DNA from: CAUYXS01 sp965248495
GTDB taxonomy: Bacteria > Chloroflexota > Dehalococcoidia > Lucifugimonadales > Australimonadaceae
Assembly (NCBI GenBank): GCA_965248495.1
Contig: CBDFJL010000001.1
Coordinates: forward strand, 1-64,000
Reading direction: 5' to 3'
Length of the DNA stretch: 64,000 nt
Shown here: one piece after another, positions 8,036 through 13,966 of the stretch
Numbering within the stretch: position 1 is the first letter of the stretch
Layout of the letters: each line of letters starts with the position of its first letter
Translations under genes and position numbers: made by a program
The notes under the pieces: model-generated
What the model was told of the DNA's origin: nothing
Databases searched by the model: none
What the model saw: the letters and a program-made list of their open reading frames with translations, nothing else

Positions 8036-8768
8036 GCTCACTTCCGCTCCTTATCCTTAACGGTAGTCCCCCTTCGCGCGATGGTTCCGTGATCGCTACT
8101 GCCTCGTGGAGCACCTCAGCAGCCACGCTCCAGACTTCGTCCCCGGTGGCGGCCCTGGCGGCGTTCCCGGCGGCCCAGGCGGCGTCCTCGGTGGCGTCCA
8201 TGGCGGCCCCGGCGGCGGCCCTGGCGGCGTTCCAGGCGGCCCTGGCGGCGTCCCCGGCGGCGGCCCCCGCGGCGGCCCTGGCGGCGGCCCTGGCGGCGTT
8301 CCAGGCGGCCCTGGCGGCGTCCCCGGCGGCGGCCCCTGCGGCGGCCCTGGCGGCGGCCCTGGCGGCGTTCCTCAAACTCGTAAGCGAAGCGTCCTGCGCC
8401 AGGGCCTCTAGCGTCTCCGCTTCCTTCTTCAAGCCAGCAGCTCGTAACGCGAGAGGGGCGATGCGAGTCACCGCCACGCGGGCGAAGTGCTCTGCCCGCT
8501 TGACTTCAACCCCTCGCGTCGCGGTTGTTCCAACCAGGGGGATGATGAGCGGCTTGAGGTACTTGTCCCGCGTTGCGTCGTCGGGCATCGCGTCGTTGAG
8601 CCCGCGGGCGTACGCTGCCAGCACTGGACTCGTACACGCTGGCGCATCGCTGTGGGCCTCACCGACGTACCACGCCACCACCTCCATGACGCACAGGCCG
8701 TTGGAACGGTCAGGGTGACTACCGTGACCTATGTGCAGGACATTGAGGTCGATTTCTTGCGTTGCCAC
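8028..8768 (-). CDS. alanine-repeat protein with conserved N-terminal domain, unknown
   Basis: A GTG start follows GGAGGGAGGCGAGGAG. Residues 1 to about 130 form a conserved-looking domain (VMEVVAWYVGEAHSDAPACT, YARGLNDAMPDDATRDKYLK, LIIPLVGT) that I have seen in actinophage-like hypothetical proteins. It is followed by about 75 residues of Ala/Arg/Trp repeats (AARAAAGAAAGDAARAAWN) encoded by a 69-bp tandem repeat, predicted to be helical. The stop overlaps the integrase start. Function unknown. Confidence 0.6.
   Translation of the reverse strand: MATQEIDLNVLHIGHGSHPDRSNGLCVMEVVAWYVGEAHSDAPACTSPVLAAYARGLNDAMPDDATRDKYLKPLIIPLVGTTATRGVEVKRAEHFARVAVTRIAPLALRAAGLKKEAETLEALAQDASLTSLRNAARAAARAAAGAAAGDAARAAWNAARAAARAAAGAAAGDAARAAWNAARAAAGAAMDATEDAAWAAGNAARAATGDEVWSVAAEVLHEAVAITEPSREGGLPLRIRSGSEHG
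8221..8358. repeat. 69-bp tandem repeat, two units plus a partial third
   Basis: Units 8221-8289 and 8290-8358 differ at one base, and the start of a third follows at 8359. The 69-bp length keeps the frame (23 codons) of the alanine-rich helix in the 8028-8768 gene. Confidence 0.8.
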
Positions 8769-8872
8769 TCCTCGCCTCCCTCCGGTCGATTAGTCACCTG
8801 CGTGCTCCTGCGTTCCTCATTGCCATGTCTTCCTCTCAGGAGTCCAATGGCGGTTCTTGCCGCCGTTCGCAC
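8729..8872 (-). CDS. small basic ORF, tentative
   Basis: GTG start with AAAGGAG nine bases upstream gives 47 residues rich in Arg, Glu and Thr (RTAARTAIGLLRGRHGNEE). It fills the gap between two leftward genes and overlaps the start of the next by 40 nt in another frame. No family recognised. Confidence 0.25.
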   Translation of the reverse strand: MRTAARTAIGLLRGRHGNEERRSTQVTNRPEGGEEWQRKKSTSMSCT

Positions 8873-8900
8873 GCTGTTGGGCTCCTTTTGGTCTTGGTTC

Positions 8901-9131
8901 TCAAAAAGTCAGACTGACCCCAACGACTGCAACGGTCCCGATTGCCACGAAGGTCGCCATTCCGGCGAACATCGTGTTGACGTTCGAATACCTACGGCGA
9001 TAGAAGTCGTCGTATTCGGGATAACGAGCCCTGAGGTCGTAGAACTCTTTGGTGAGGGCCGCGTCTTCGCGGAGCAAAGTCCGCCATCGCCACAGATCGT
9101 GCCACCTGACTGACTTGAGGAAGTTCCGCAT
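8901..9131 (-). CDS. small C-terminally anchored membrane protein
   Basis: The 76-residue product starts MRNFLKSVRWHDLWRWRTLL with a charged amphipathic region, then has one hydrophobic segment at about residues 54-75 (MFAGMATFVAIGTVAVVGVS). Charges before the segment suggest the N terminus stays in the cytoplasm. It lies downstream of the shared leader repeat at 9151-9175. A holin-like role is possible but unsupported. Confidence 0.55.
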   Translation of the reverse strand: MRNFLKSVRWHDLWRWRTLLREDAALTKEFYDLRARYPEYDDFYRRRYSNVNTMFAGMATFVAIGTVAVVGVSLTF

Positions 9132-9150
9132 GTCTACGCGACCTCGTCGC

Positions 9151-9175
9151 TGTTCTCCTGTTACTTACTCTGCTA
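9151..9175 (-). repeat. 25-bp exact repeat carrying a ribosome site, copy 1 (copy 2 at 10978-11002)
   Basis: Read on the minus strand it contains TAGCAGAGTAAGTAACAGGA followed by GAACA, with a Shine-Dalgarno AGGAG. It precedes the gene starting at 9131, and copy 2 precedes the frame starting at 10971. Position ahead of two starts suggests a duplicated translation leader. Confidence 0.7.
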
Positions 9176-9298
9176 ATGTTCGGCGATTGCCTTGTTGGTG
9201 TATCCCGCCGCAAGCAACTCCCACACGTCTGCCTGGCGTTCGGTCACTACCTCGCCGTCAACGACGATGAACCGAGGGCGGTTGTAGCTGGTGGTCAT
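9173..9298 (-). CDS. 41-residue LuxR-type helix-turn-helix fragment
   Basis: The product starts MTTSYNRPRFIVVDGEV and continues VTERQADVWELLAAGYTNKA, IAEH, then stops. This matches the first two helices of a LuxR/NarL DNA-binding domain (LTxRExEVLxLxAxGxxNKxIAE); the recognition helix SxxTVxxHxxxIxxKL is absent. It sits in frame order between two other small leftward genes. It may be a mini-regulator, an interfering peptide or a decayed regulator. Confidence 0.5.
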   Translation of the reverse strand: MTTSYNRPRFIVVDGEVVTERQADVWELLAAGYTNKAIAEH

Positions 9299-9462
9299 AC
9301 CTGCTCCGTTTCCCCGCCGCCTCGGCATTGCACGAGCTCACCGCCGCCATCAGCGAGGCGAACATGCGGAAGGTACTTACCGCTTTTGCCGACGACCACT
9401 ACGAGGTCGCACCAGGGGCAGCGGCCGGGCTTGATTGGTACGTCGTGGCTAATGCGTTCCAT
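9295..9462 (-). CDS. small zinc-binding-like protein
   Basis: The 55-residue product starts MERISHDVPIKPGRCPWCDL and has one CPWC pair and a later single Cys. The phrase PIKPGRCPW is similar to PIKPGRWPA in the gene at 11215-11445, so the two may share an ancestor. Its ATG overlaps the stop of the upstream gene in another frame. Confidence 0.45.
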   Translation of the reverse strand: MERISHDVPIKPGRCPWCDLVVVVGKSGKYLPHVRLADGGGELVQCRGGGETEQV

Positions 9463-10162
9463 TGCTTCCGTTCCTTCGGCGGTAGACCTGCCTCTGGCTC
9501 GCCCTGTCGCGGTGCATTTCGAGCGGTCCAATGTCCGCACCTACCGCTCCGGTATAGGCGTCGAACCAGCGTTTGAGGGTTGCTTGGCTCGGCCCAAACT
9601 TGCGTGCGGCCGTGTTGAGCGCGTCCGTGACGTCTACCTCGCGGTAGTCGTCCACAGCCTGGAATAGCCATCTGATCGCGTCGTCATGTGCCGCTTCGAC
9701 TACGCGCATTTCGGCTGAGCCGCTCCCGTAGTCCACGGACCGCGAATGCCCTTGGACACTCTCACTCACACCCACACGTACCTTGGCGGCTGCACCAGCG
9801 TCATTCTCAGCGTTTAAGAAGGCCGTTAGCGCGTAAACGTCCTCTTGGGTCCATCCGTTGCTGTGATGCTCGGGCTGCTCGGGCTGCTCGGGCTGCTCGG
9901 GCTGCTCGGGCTGCTCGGGCTGCTCGGGCTGCTCGGGCTGCTCGGGCTGCTCGGGCTGCTCGGGCTGCTCGGGCTGAGCTGCTTGAGGTGCATTCGACCC
10001 AGAACCGCGCACGAGGGCGTCCACGTGTGCGCGCGCGAGTTGCGCGCCGAGCCGGTCGGCAGGCTCGGTAGAAAGCCCGATGGCTGTCCATCGCTCCACG
10101 TACTCACCGAAGCGGGCCGTTTGCGCTGCGGTTAGGCGTTCGATGCGCTTTCGTGTCTTCAC
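9449..10162 (-). CDS. phage-like protein with Gln-Pro-Glu repeat linker
   Basis: The GTG start at 10162 overlaps the upstream stop (GTGA). The 237-residue product has an N-terminal helical region (KTRKRIERLTAAQTARFGEY), a linker of twelve QPE triplets, then WTQEDVYALTAFLNAEND and a C-terminal region with HDDAIRWLFQAVDDYREVDV, ARKFGPSQATLKRWFDAYTG. The last part looks like a helix-turn-helix of the homeodomain type, as in replication or packaging regulators of phages. Function otherwise unknown. Confidence 0.55.
   Translation of the reverse strand: MKTRKRIERLTAAQTARFGEYVERWTAIGLSTEPADRLGAQLARAHVDALVRGSGSNAPQAAQPEQPEQPEQPEQPEQPEQPEQPEQPEQPEQPEQPEHHSNGWTQEDVYALTAFLNAENDAGAAAKVRVGVSESVQGHSRSVDYGSGSAEMRVVEAAHDDAIRWLFQAVDDYREVDVTDALNTAARKFGPSQATLKRWFDAYTGAVGADIGPLEMHRDRASQRQVYRRRNGSNGTH
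9869..9976. repeat. 9-bp tandem repeat, 12 perfect units
   Basis: The unit ctcgggctg is repeated 12 times without change and codes for Gln-Pro-Glu on the minus strand. Perfect identity including third positions indicates recent slippage expansion, so copy number may vary between strains. Confidence 0.9.
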
Positions 10163-10464
10163 GCCACAGCCTCCGCGCCGTCCGCCTCCACGGTGTCGCC
10201 GGCCCAGCCGCAGTGGATGCAGCGGGCCTCGCGGTACAGCGGGTTGCGGTCGTCCAGGCGCAGGTCGATGTAGCCCCCACAGCGCGGGCATGCGTCGTGG
10301 CTCAGGAGGCCTGCGACGTGGGGTGGGATGTGGGGCTCGATACGCTCCCAGCGTTCCGGCACCTGCGGAGCCACGTTGCCGACGATGCGCTCCACGGTGG
10401 TGCCGCAGGCGATGCAGGAGCCGCGGACGTGGCGCGTTAGGGATGGATCAGATCTACGCCTCAT
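10159..10464 (-). CDS. zinc-knuckle protein, unknown
   Basis: Start at 10464 gives MRRRSDPSLTRHVRGSCIAC and overlaps the upstream stop by 11 nt. The 101-residue product has three CxxC pairs: CIACG, CPRCGG and CIHCGW, enough for one or two zinc ribbons. Its last third is duplicated at 5436-5567. Probably a nucleic-acid-binding phage protein; no family recognised. Confidence 0.6.
   Translation of the reverse strand: MRRRSDPSLTRHVRGSCIACGTTVERIVGNVAPQVPERWERIEPHIPPHVAGLLSHDACPRCGGYIDLRLDDRNPLYREARCIHCGWAGDTVEADGAEAVA
10183..10264. repeat. 82-bp direct repeat, copy 2
   Basis: Matches 5445-5526 at 81 of 82 positions and codes for the last CxxC segment of the zinc-knuckle protein. Confidence 0.85.
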
Positions 10465-10774
10465 CGGACTTGTTCTCATCGTCGCCGGCATCCTCCTGGT
10501 GGCGGCTGGGCTGACCTTGTGGGAGAGCTCGGCCACGCTCCTCTTCGGAGTGGTCCTCATCGCCGGGGGGGCGGCTATCGTCAAACTGCTGCGACAGGAC
10601 TAGGGAGCGGACCGTGTCTGCGAACATCCCGAGCATGAGCAGAAGCCCAGCAAGCACCGCAGCGCCCAACATCCATCCCGTCTCCCGCCATAAGGGCGGC
10701 AGACTGATGAGGATCATGCCCAACGCGAACGCCAGCAAATAGCTGACGGCCAGGTCCGTCCACCTCCGGCTCAT
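10454..10774 (-). CDS. small two-pass membrane protein with acidic tail
   Basis: Of 106 residues, about 7-28 and 33-54 are hydrophobic (AVSYLLAFALGMILISLPP and GWMLGAAVLAGLLLMLG), followed by a hydrophilic, Asp/Glu-rich tail. The stop overlaps the start of the next gene by 11 nt, which supports this strand. A hydrophobic frame on the plus strand (about 10455-10603) lies opposite the tail and lacks a good start. Confidence 0.5.
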   Translation of the reverse strand: MSRRWTDLAVSYLLAFALGMILISLPPLWRETGWMLGAAVLAGLLLMLGMFADTVRSLVLSQQFDDSRPPGDEDHSEEERGRALPQGQPSRHQEDAGDDENKSDEA

Positions 10775-10971
10775 TGCGTGCCACCAGCGGCGCTCGAGCT
10801 CGGCTTCGCTGTCTTGATCACGATCGTGCTGGCTGTCACTGCGGCGGTCCTCTTCGCCGCGGCAGAGGAATCCCAGGCCGATCCGGCGACACTGCGGTTG
10901 CTAAGTGTGATGTGCATCGTCGGCGCCGTCATGTTCGTACTCCTGGTTCTGGTGCAGGTGGTGGTTTTCAT
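10771..10971 (-). CDS. Thr/Ser-rich small ORF, tentative
   Basis: The ATG has AGGAG 10 bases upstream, inside copy 2 of the shared 25-bp leader, and the stop forms an ATGA overlap with the next gene. The 66-residue product is Thr/Ser/Ala-rich without motifs. A hydrophobic plus-strand frame (10778 to about 11014) is an equally plausible coding sequence, so the assignment is open. Confidence 0.35.
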   Translation of the reverse strand: MKTTTCTRTRSTNMTAPTMHITLSNRSVAGSAWDSSAAAKRTAAVTASTIVIKTAKPSSSAAGGTQ

Positions 10972-10977
10972 CCTAGG

Positions 10978-11002
10978 TGTTCTCCTGTTACTTACTCTGC
11001 TA
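10978..11002 (-). repeat. 25-bp exact repeat carrying a ribosome site, copy 2
   Basis: Identical to 9151-9175 and placed 7 bases upstream of the frame starting at 10971. Confidence 0.7.
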
Positions 11003-11005
11003 GTA

Positions 11006-11047
11006 ATATACCGGGTGCATACAGTATTGTCAACCCCGCCGGTATAT
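11006..11047. promoter_or_regulatory. inverted repeat between divergent small genes, possible operator
   Basis: Arms ATATACCGG (11006-11014) and CCGGTATAT (11039-11047) are exact reverse complements. They lie between the leftward frame starting at 10971 and the rightward zinc-ribbon gene starting at 11062. TTGTCA at 11027 between the arms could be a -35 element for the rightward gene. A repressor controlling both directions would fit. Confidence 0.4.
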
Positions 11048-11061
11048 GCTTTACTGAGTAC

Positions 11062-11202
11062 ATGCCAAGAATCACGATCAACCTACCAGGCTTCAAATGC
11101 ACGCGGTGCGAACACGAATGGGTGCCCCGCGGGAGTGGGGCCGCTCCCAAGGTCTGCCCGCGCTGCAAGTCCCCCTATTGGGATACCCCTCGTCGGCGTT
11201 AG
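11062..11202 (+). CDS. small zinc-ribbon protein (CxxC...CPxCxSPYW family)
   Basis: The 46-residue product starts MPRITINLPGFKCTRCEHEW and has CTRC and CPRCKSPYWDTPRRR, the full four-Cys ribbon and basic tail of a family common in bacterial and phage genomes, sometimes beside toxin genes. It is the only clear rightward gene in the phage-like block. Likely binds zinc; its partner is unknown. Confidence 0.7.
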   Translation: MPRITINLPGFKCTRCEHEWVPRGSGAAPKVCPRCKSPYWDTPRRR

Positions 11203-11214
11203 TCACTTCCGTTC

Positions 11215-11445
11215 CTATGGAGAACCGGCAGCGTCGAGCCAGGCTTGCGCCGCTGATATGACGGCTTCTGCGTCAGCTCTGAGCCACCAGTTCCAATTTG
11301 GTTTGACGTTCCTCTCTAGGTACGCCTCAATATGAGGCAGCGCCAGCCGGACGTTTACCGGGTCCGGGTTTGGCGTTAGGCGTAGTGCCGGCGGCTGAGC
11401 GGGCCAGCGACCGGGTTTGATTGGAAGATCCGGGCTAAGTTGCAT
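11215..11445 (-). CDS. small phage-like protein, unknown
   Basis: The 76-residue product ends with an amphipathic helix (DAEAVISAAQAWLDAAG) after NWNWWL. PIKPGRWP near the N terminus recalls PIKPGRCPW at 9295-9462. It overlaps the stop of the HNH gene by 11 nt. Confidence 0.5.
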   Translation of the reverse strand: MQLSPDLPIKPGRWPAQPPALRLTPNPDPVNVRLALPHIEAYLERNVKPNWNWWLRADAEAVISAAQAWLDAAGSP

Positions 11446-12172
11446 GACTTATGGCCTCTGTGTTGAAAGCGTCCAACCATCCCGTTGCCTTCGCTGGACG
11501 CAAACGGACCAGCGTTCGGTCGTCTTCGCCAGGGAAGCGTTCTAGCGGACCCTCCGAGCACGTGAGCATGTCCATGTACTCGTACTGCCGGCGAGGCTTG
11601 GCCGTGGACACCAGCCCAGCGGACAACCGAAGGTCCTTCAGATCCACTGACCCTTCCTGCTCTGCCCGGTTGAGGCAGTAGGCAGTGAATCGACGGAACA
11701 TCATCTCGCTCAGACGCTTGTCCGGGGATGACTCCTCGATGAGCTCCGTCAGATTGTTTTGCGCGCCCCACACACCCGTACCCCGGCGGCCTGTCGTTTT
11801 GGCCCCGTTCAGACGCCTTGTTAGCTCATGGGCATCTGCTAAATGGCCATTCGTGCTCGGCCTAGCCGACGACAGGCTGAACACGCCGCCGGCGTGTCCG
11901 TTTCGGCCTCGCCGCGCTGCCTCCGCGCGACGGCTATTCGCGACTGCGGTATTGCACTTTCGATGCATTGCCCTCATGTTCGGAAGGCGGTGATCCGAGT
12001 CGTCGCCGTTCTTGTGGTCGAGCGTGTACGCCTCGGGGTCGTTGTATGGAAGGTCGGTGTAAATCTGCTCCGTACATCCCGCGCAGGGCAGACGTCCGTT
12101 TGGGTCAGCGTCACGCTCTGCCACTTCTCGTTTGCGCGTGGCGTAGAGGATCTTGGGCATTCGGCGGCTCAT
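11435..12172 (-). CDS. HNH endonuclease
   Basis: HNH nucleases cut DNA with a His-metal finger. The core is CAGC at the start, YTLDHKNGDDSDHRLPNM and MHRKCNTAVANSR: the DH pair, N and H of the motif with flanking Cys for structural zinc. The start at 12172 forms an overlap with the upstream stop. Residues after about 100 contain a second region (LSEMMFRRFTAYCLNRAEQE, DLKDLRLSAG) of unknown role. At 245 aa it could be a homing-type or packaging-associated nuclease; the lack of adjacent terminase genes favours the former. Confidence 0.8.
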   Translation of the reverse strand: MSRRMPKILYATRKREVAERDADPNGRLPCAGCTEQIYTDLPYNDPEAYTLDHKNGDDSDHRLPNMRAMHRKCNTAVANSRRAEAARRGRNGHAGGVFSLSSARPSTNGHLADAHELTRRLNGAKTTGRRGTGVWGAQNNLTELIEESSPDKRLSEMMFRRFTAYCLNRAEQEGSVDLKDLRLSAGLVSTAKPRRQYEYMDMLTCSEGPLERFPGEDDRTLVRLRPAKATGWLDAFNTEAISHAT

Positions 12173-12516
12173 ACGCGAGCCATCGCGACTGCGCGGTCGA
12201 CGGTTCGCGGCGACATGCCGATTTGCCTGGCCGTTTGGGTTCGGTCCAGCCCGCGGCTTCGGCAGCGTTTGATCTGCTCCCACCGCAAGGCGTGGAGGTA
12301 GCGCCGCGCGCCCGCCCAGTCGTCGTACTTACAGGCTGGTAGCGGGCACTCTAAGCAGGTGGGAGAGAACTCACACCCGGTATCTGGGTGCTCGCTAAAG
12401 ACGGGCTCGTCCCGGTGCCTCGCGAAGACCGTGCGCCCCATGACGTTGTGGCCTGGCTCTGTGAACCGCTCGCCGTAGTCGAGGACTCCGCCTATGGGTG
12501 TAAACTGGTCGTACAT
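12169..12516 (-). CDS. Cys-rich helix-turn-helix protein
   Basis: The N-terminal GGVLDYGERFTEPGHNV is followed by CEFSPTCLECPLPACKYDD, a four-Cys cluster recalling WhiB-like or ferredoxin-type sites, then a helix-turn-helix (LDRTQTARQIGMSPRTVDRA). The 115-residue protein probably binds DNA. The paralogue-like N terminus DYGERF recurs in the gene at 13086-13259. Its stop overlaps the HNH start. Confidence 0.65.
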   Translation of the reverse strand: MYDQFTPIGGVLDYGERFTEPGHNVMGRTVFARHRDEPVFSEHPDTGCEFSPTCLECPLPACKYDDWAGARRYLHALRWEQIKRCRSRGLDRTQTARQIGMSPRTVDRAVAMARV

Positions 12517-12615
12517 GGTCCCTCCCTTTTAGGGGCCTGTGGGGGTTGGGGTTTTCTGCGGAATCCCAGCCCCCCTCTTACTTCCCACCCCGTTCGTCGT
12601 CTAACCTGCCCGCCT

Positions 12616-12792
12616 ATGAAGGCGCCGGCTGTCACACCTGTAGTGGCGCTGCCCATCGCGCTCGTCGCTATCGGCGCGCTGTTCTACGCGTCTGAGCGTC
12701 CGGACACGGGGCGTCTTTATCTGAGTTGGGGCATCGGGATTGGTGTTTTTGAGCTTCTTGTAGGAGCCGCCGTTGCCTTAGCGCGTAGATAG
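12616..12792 (+). CDS. small two-pass membrane ORF, tentative
   Basis: ATG at 12616 gives 58 residues with hydrophobic segments at about 6-24 and 37-55. It is antisense to the membrane gene at 12668-12868; the polar half of each lies opposite the hydrophobic half of the other. No family recognised. Confidence 0.3.
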   Translation: MKAPAVTPVVALPIALVAIGALFYASERPDTGRLYLSWGIGIGVFELLVGAAVALARR

Positions 12793-12868
12793 TCACGGCA
12801 ACCAACGCGGCCCAGAGCAGACCGCTGAACGCGGCCAACACCACGATCCCGAATACGTAGTCGTTCAC
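12668..12868 (-). CDS. small membrane protein
   Basis: The 66-residue product starts NDYVFGIVVLAAFSGLLWA and has one long hydrophobic segment at about residues 4-30 and a polar tail. Its GTG start overlaps the stop of the LexA-like gene (GTGA), which supports this strand over the antisense frame. Confidence 0.5.
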   Translation of the reverse strand: MNDYVFGIVVLAAFSGLLWAALVAVTIYALRQRRLLQEAQKHQSRCPNSDKDAPCPDAQTRRTARR

Positions 12869-13089
12869 AGGATCACGATGCTCCGGGCGATGCCAATGCT
12901 CACCCGTAGCAGCCCGTAGTTTTCGAGGCGCGCGACGTGCCAGTACGGCCCCGCCGCCGACCGATACCCAAGCCCTGCCGCGATCTCGCGGTAGGTCGGC
13001 GGCATTTCGTTCTTGGCGATGAATTCCTTTATGAACGCCAGGACGTCGGTGGTCTTCTCGGGCAGGGCCGCGGTGGCAGCGTTTATCAC
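12865..13089 (-). CDS. LexA-type winged-helix DNA-binding protein without peptidase domain
   Basis: The 74 residues match the LexA N-terminal domain: VLAFIKEFIAKNEMPPTYRE, IAAGLGYRS, then WHVARLENYGLL and a basic end. The S24 peptidase half that drives self-cleavage in LexA and CI repressors is absent, so it would act as a plain repressor or activator not inactivated by RecA. It sits near the start of the leftward operon, overlapping both neighbours by GTGA, as expected for a phage control gene. Confidence 0.7.
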   Translation of the reverse strand: MINAATAALPEKTTDVLAFIKEFIAKNEMPPTYREIAAGLGYRSAAGPYWHVARLENYGLLRVSIGIARSIVIL

Positions 13090-13259
13090 GAGGCGTCTCC
13101 CTCCGCCGCGGGGCTCAACGCCCCGCGGCGGTCCTGCTGAGCTTCACGAAGGAGCTCCGCAGCTGGCACGCACCGATAGCGTCCGCTGGGCGGGTCCGGG
13201 TTGAACCGTTCGCCATAGTCCATATTGCCGTCTATGTATTCAGGCCGGCGCCGGGGCAT
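13086..13259 (-). CDS. small protein with DYGERF motif, unknown
   Basis: The start at 13259 gives MPRRRPEYIDGNMDYGERFN. The DYGERF stretch also opens the Cys-rich helix-turn-helix protein at 12169-12516, so this 57-residue protein may be its shortened relative. It is the first gene of the long leftward operon. Confidence 0.5.
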   Translation of the reverse strand: MPRRRPEYIDGNMDYGERFNPDPPSGRYRCVPAAELLREAQQDRRGALSPAAEGDAS

Positions 13260-13281
13260 TGGGGCCTCCGTGTGGGAGAGT

Positions 13282-13366
13282 AGGGGCCACCTGGCGCTTA
13301 CCTCCCGGTGGGGTTGGGAAGGCAATGGCGCAGAGCTGTTTTCTCTTTTTGCGCCAGGTGGCCCCT
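13282..13366. promoter_or_regulatory. 16-bp perfect inverted repeat upstream of leftward operon
   Basis: AGGGGCCACCTGGCGC (13282-13297) and its exact reverse complement (13351-13366) enclose 53 bp. They lie 23 bp and more upstream of the first gene of the leftward operon. The spacing suits two operator half-sites or recombinase arm sites rather than a simple terminator. Confidence 0.5.
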
Positions 13367-13390
13367 GTACGACGCCCCTTCCTTGTCTTG

Positions 13391-13437
13391 CCCGGGTTCG
13401 AACCCGCCTCCTTGACAGAGGGAGAAACGGATCAGGC
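13391..13437 (-). other. tRNA-Asp-like remnant
   Basis: Read on the minus strand it has AGCCTGATCC, an anticodon region CTGTCAAGGAGG (GTC) and an intact T arm (CGGGTTCGAACCCG), but the acceptor strand and part of the variable region are missing. It shares TGTCAAGGAGG with the true tRNA-Asp 450 bp away. It looks like a decayed tRNA copy or an attachment-site relic. Confidence 0.5.
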
Positions 13438-13440
13438 TAA

Positions 13441-13471
13441 AGAAAAAGGGCACCCCCCGAAGGGGATGCCC
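13441..13471 (-). terminator. rho-independent terminator after the excisionase-like gene
   Basis: On the minus strand GGGCATCCCC, loop TTCG and GGGGGGTGCCC are followed by TTTTTCTTT. It lies downstream of the 13512-13814 gene read leftward. Confidence 0.8.
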
Positions 13472-13511
13472 AAACGTTACTGTTGCACTGTAGCGTCTGT
13501 CAAGCGTTTTG

Positions 13512-13814
13512 CTACAGTCTTTCGTACCTCGTCGTTTTTTCGGCGACGACGCGTGCGACATCGTGCTCGTCTACATAGCAGCGTGAGCCCTGGCCGAGCC
13601 CTGCGTCAAGGATCGCCACGTCGCCCGCCAACGCCCACCGGCGCACGGTTGTCGCGGCGACGCCGTATTTCCGCGCGGCTTCACGCAGCGCGATCTTGGT
13701 CCCGGCAATGGGGAGCTCTTGTTCTACGGCTAACGTCACGGCTTGCTCGATTCGCTTGCGTAGGTCGTTGCCCGCTTGCGTTGAGTGTACCAAGGTACTA
13801 CCCCTTGACGGCAC
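13512..13814 (-). CDS. helix-turn-helix DNA-binding protein (MerR/excisionase-like)
   Basis: The 100-residue product contains TKIALREAARKYGVAATTVR followed by RWALAGDVAI and RCYVDEHDVARVV, the pattern of short excisionase/MerR-type winged helices that bind DNA. It lies between the tRNA-Asp end and a strong terminator, so it forms a single-gene unit at the border of the element. A role as recombination directionality factor is plausible but the integrase is 5.5 kb away. The annotated GTG start is uncertain. Confidence 0.6.
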   Translation of the reverse strand: MPSRGSTLVHSTQAGNDLRKRIEQAVTLAVEQELPIAGTKIALREAARKYGVAATTVRRWALAGDVAILDAGLGQGSRCYVDEHDVARVVAEKTTRYERL

Positions 13815-13842
13815 CCGTAGCCGTCACCCCTTCTTTTCAAAC

Positions 13843-13921
13843 TGGCGACCCGGACGGGATTCGAACCCGTGATCTCCTCCTTGACAGGGAGGTGTGTTAA
13901 GCCAGGCTACACCACCGGGCC
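13843..13921 (-). tRNA. tRNA-Asp (GTC)
   Basis: Read on the minus strand: acceptor GGCCCGG pairs with CCGGGTC, anticodon loop CTGTCAA between CCTCC and GGAGG stems gives GTC, the T arm is CGGGTTCGAATCCCG, and the 3' CCA is encoded. Its 3' end is the border of the phage-like block. Confidence 0.95.
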
Positions 13922-13966
13922 GCGGTGGCTGGTCGGCGGGCTCACGGCCCGCGTTCGCTAGAACGC

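Larger units (their letters stand above)
1491..13842. mobile_element. phage-derived or integrative block next to tRNA-Asp
   Basis: More than 20 short genes run leftward with overlapping ATGA or GTGA junctions. They include a DNA methyltransferase, Gp37/Gp68-family protein, tyrosine recombinase, HNH nuclease, LexA-like winged helix and many zinc-knuckle proteins. The right edge is the 3' end of tRNA-Asp (13843), a common integration site for tyrosine recombinases. The left edge is unclear because host gene fragments interrupt the block at 0.43-1.49 kb. There are no structural genes here, so it is either the early region of a prophage or a degraded element. Confidence 0.7.

Noticed and set aside
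10778..11014. Plus-strand three-helix membrane frame
   Set aside because: Plausible hydrophobicity but no ribosome site, and the minus-strand frame has leader and overlap evidence; left undecided.
13843..13921. tRNA-Val as alternative call for this tRNA
   Set aside because: The seven-base loop CTGTCAA places GTC at the anticodon, which is Asp.
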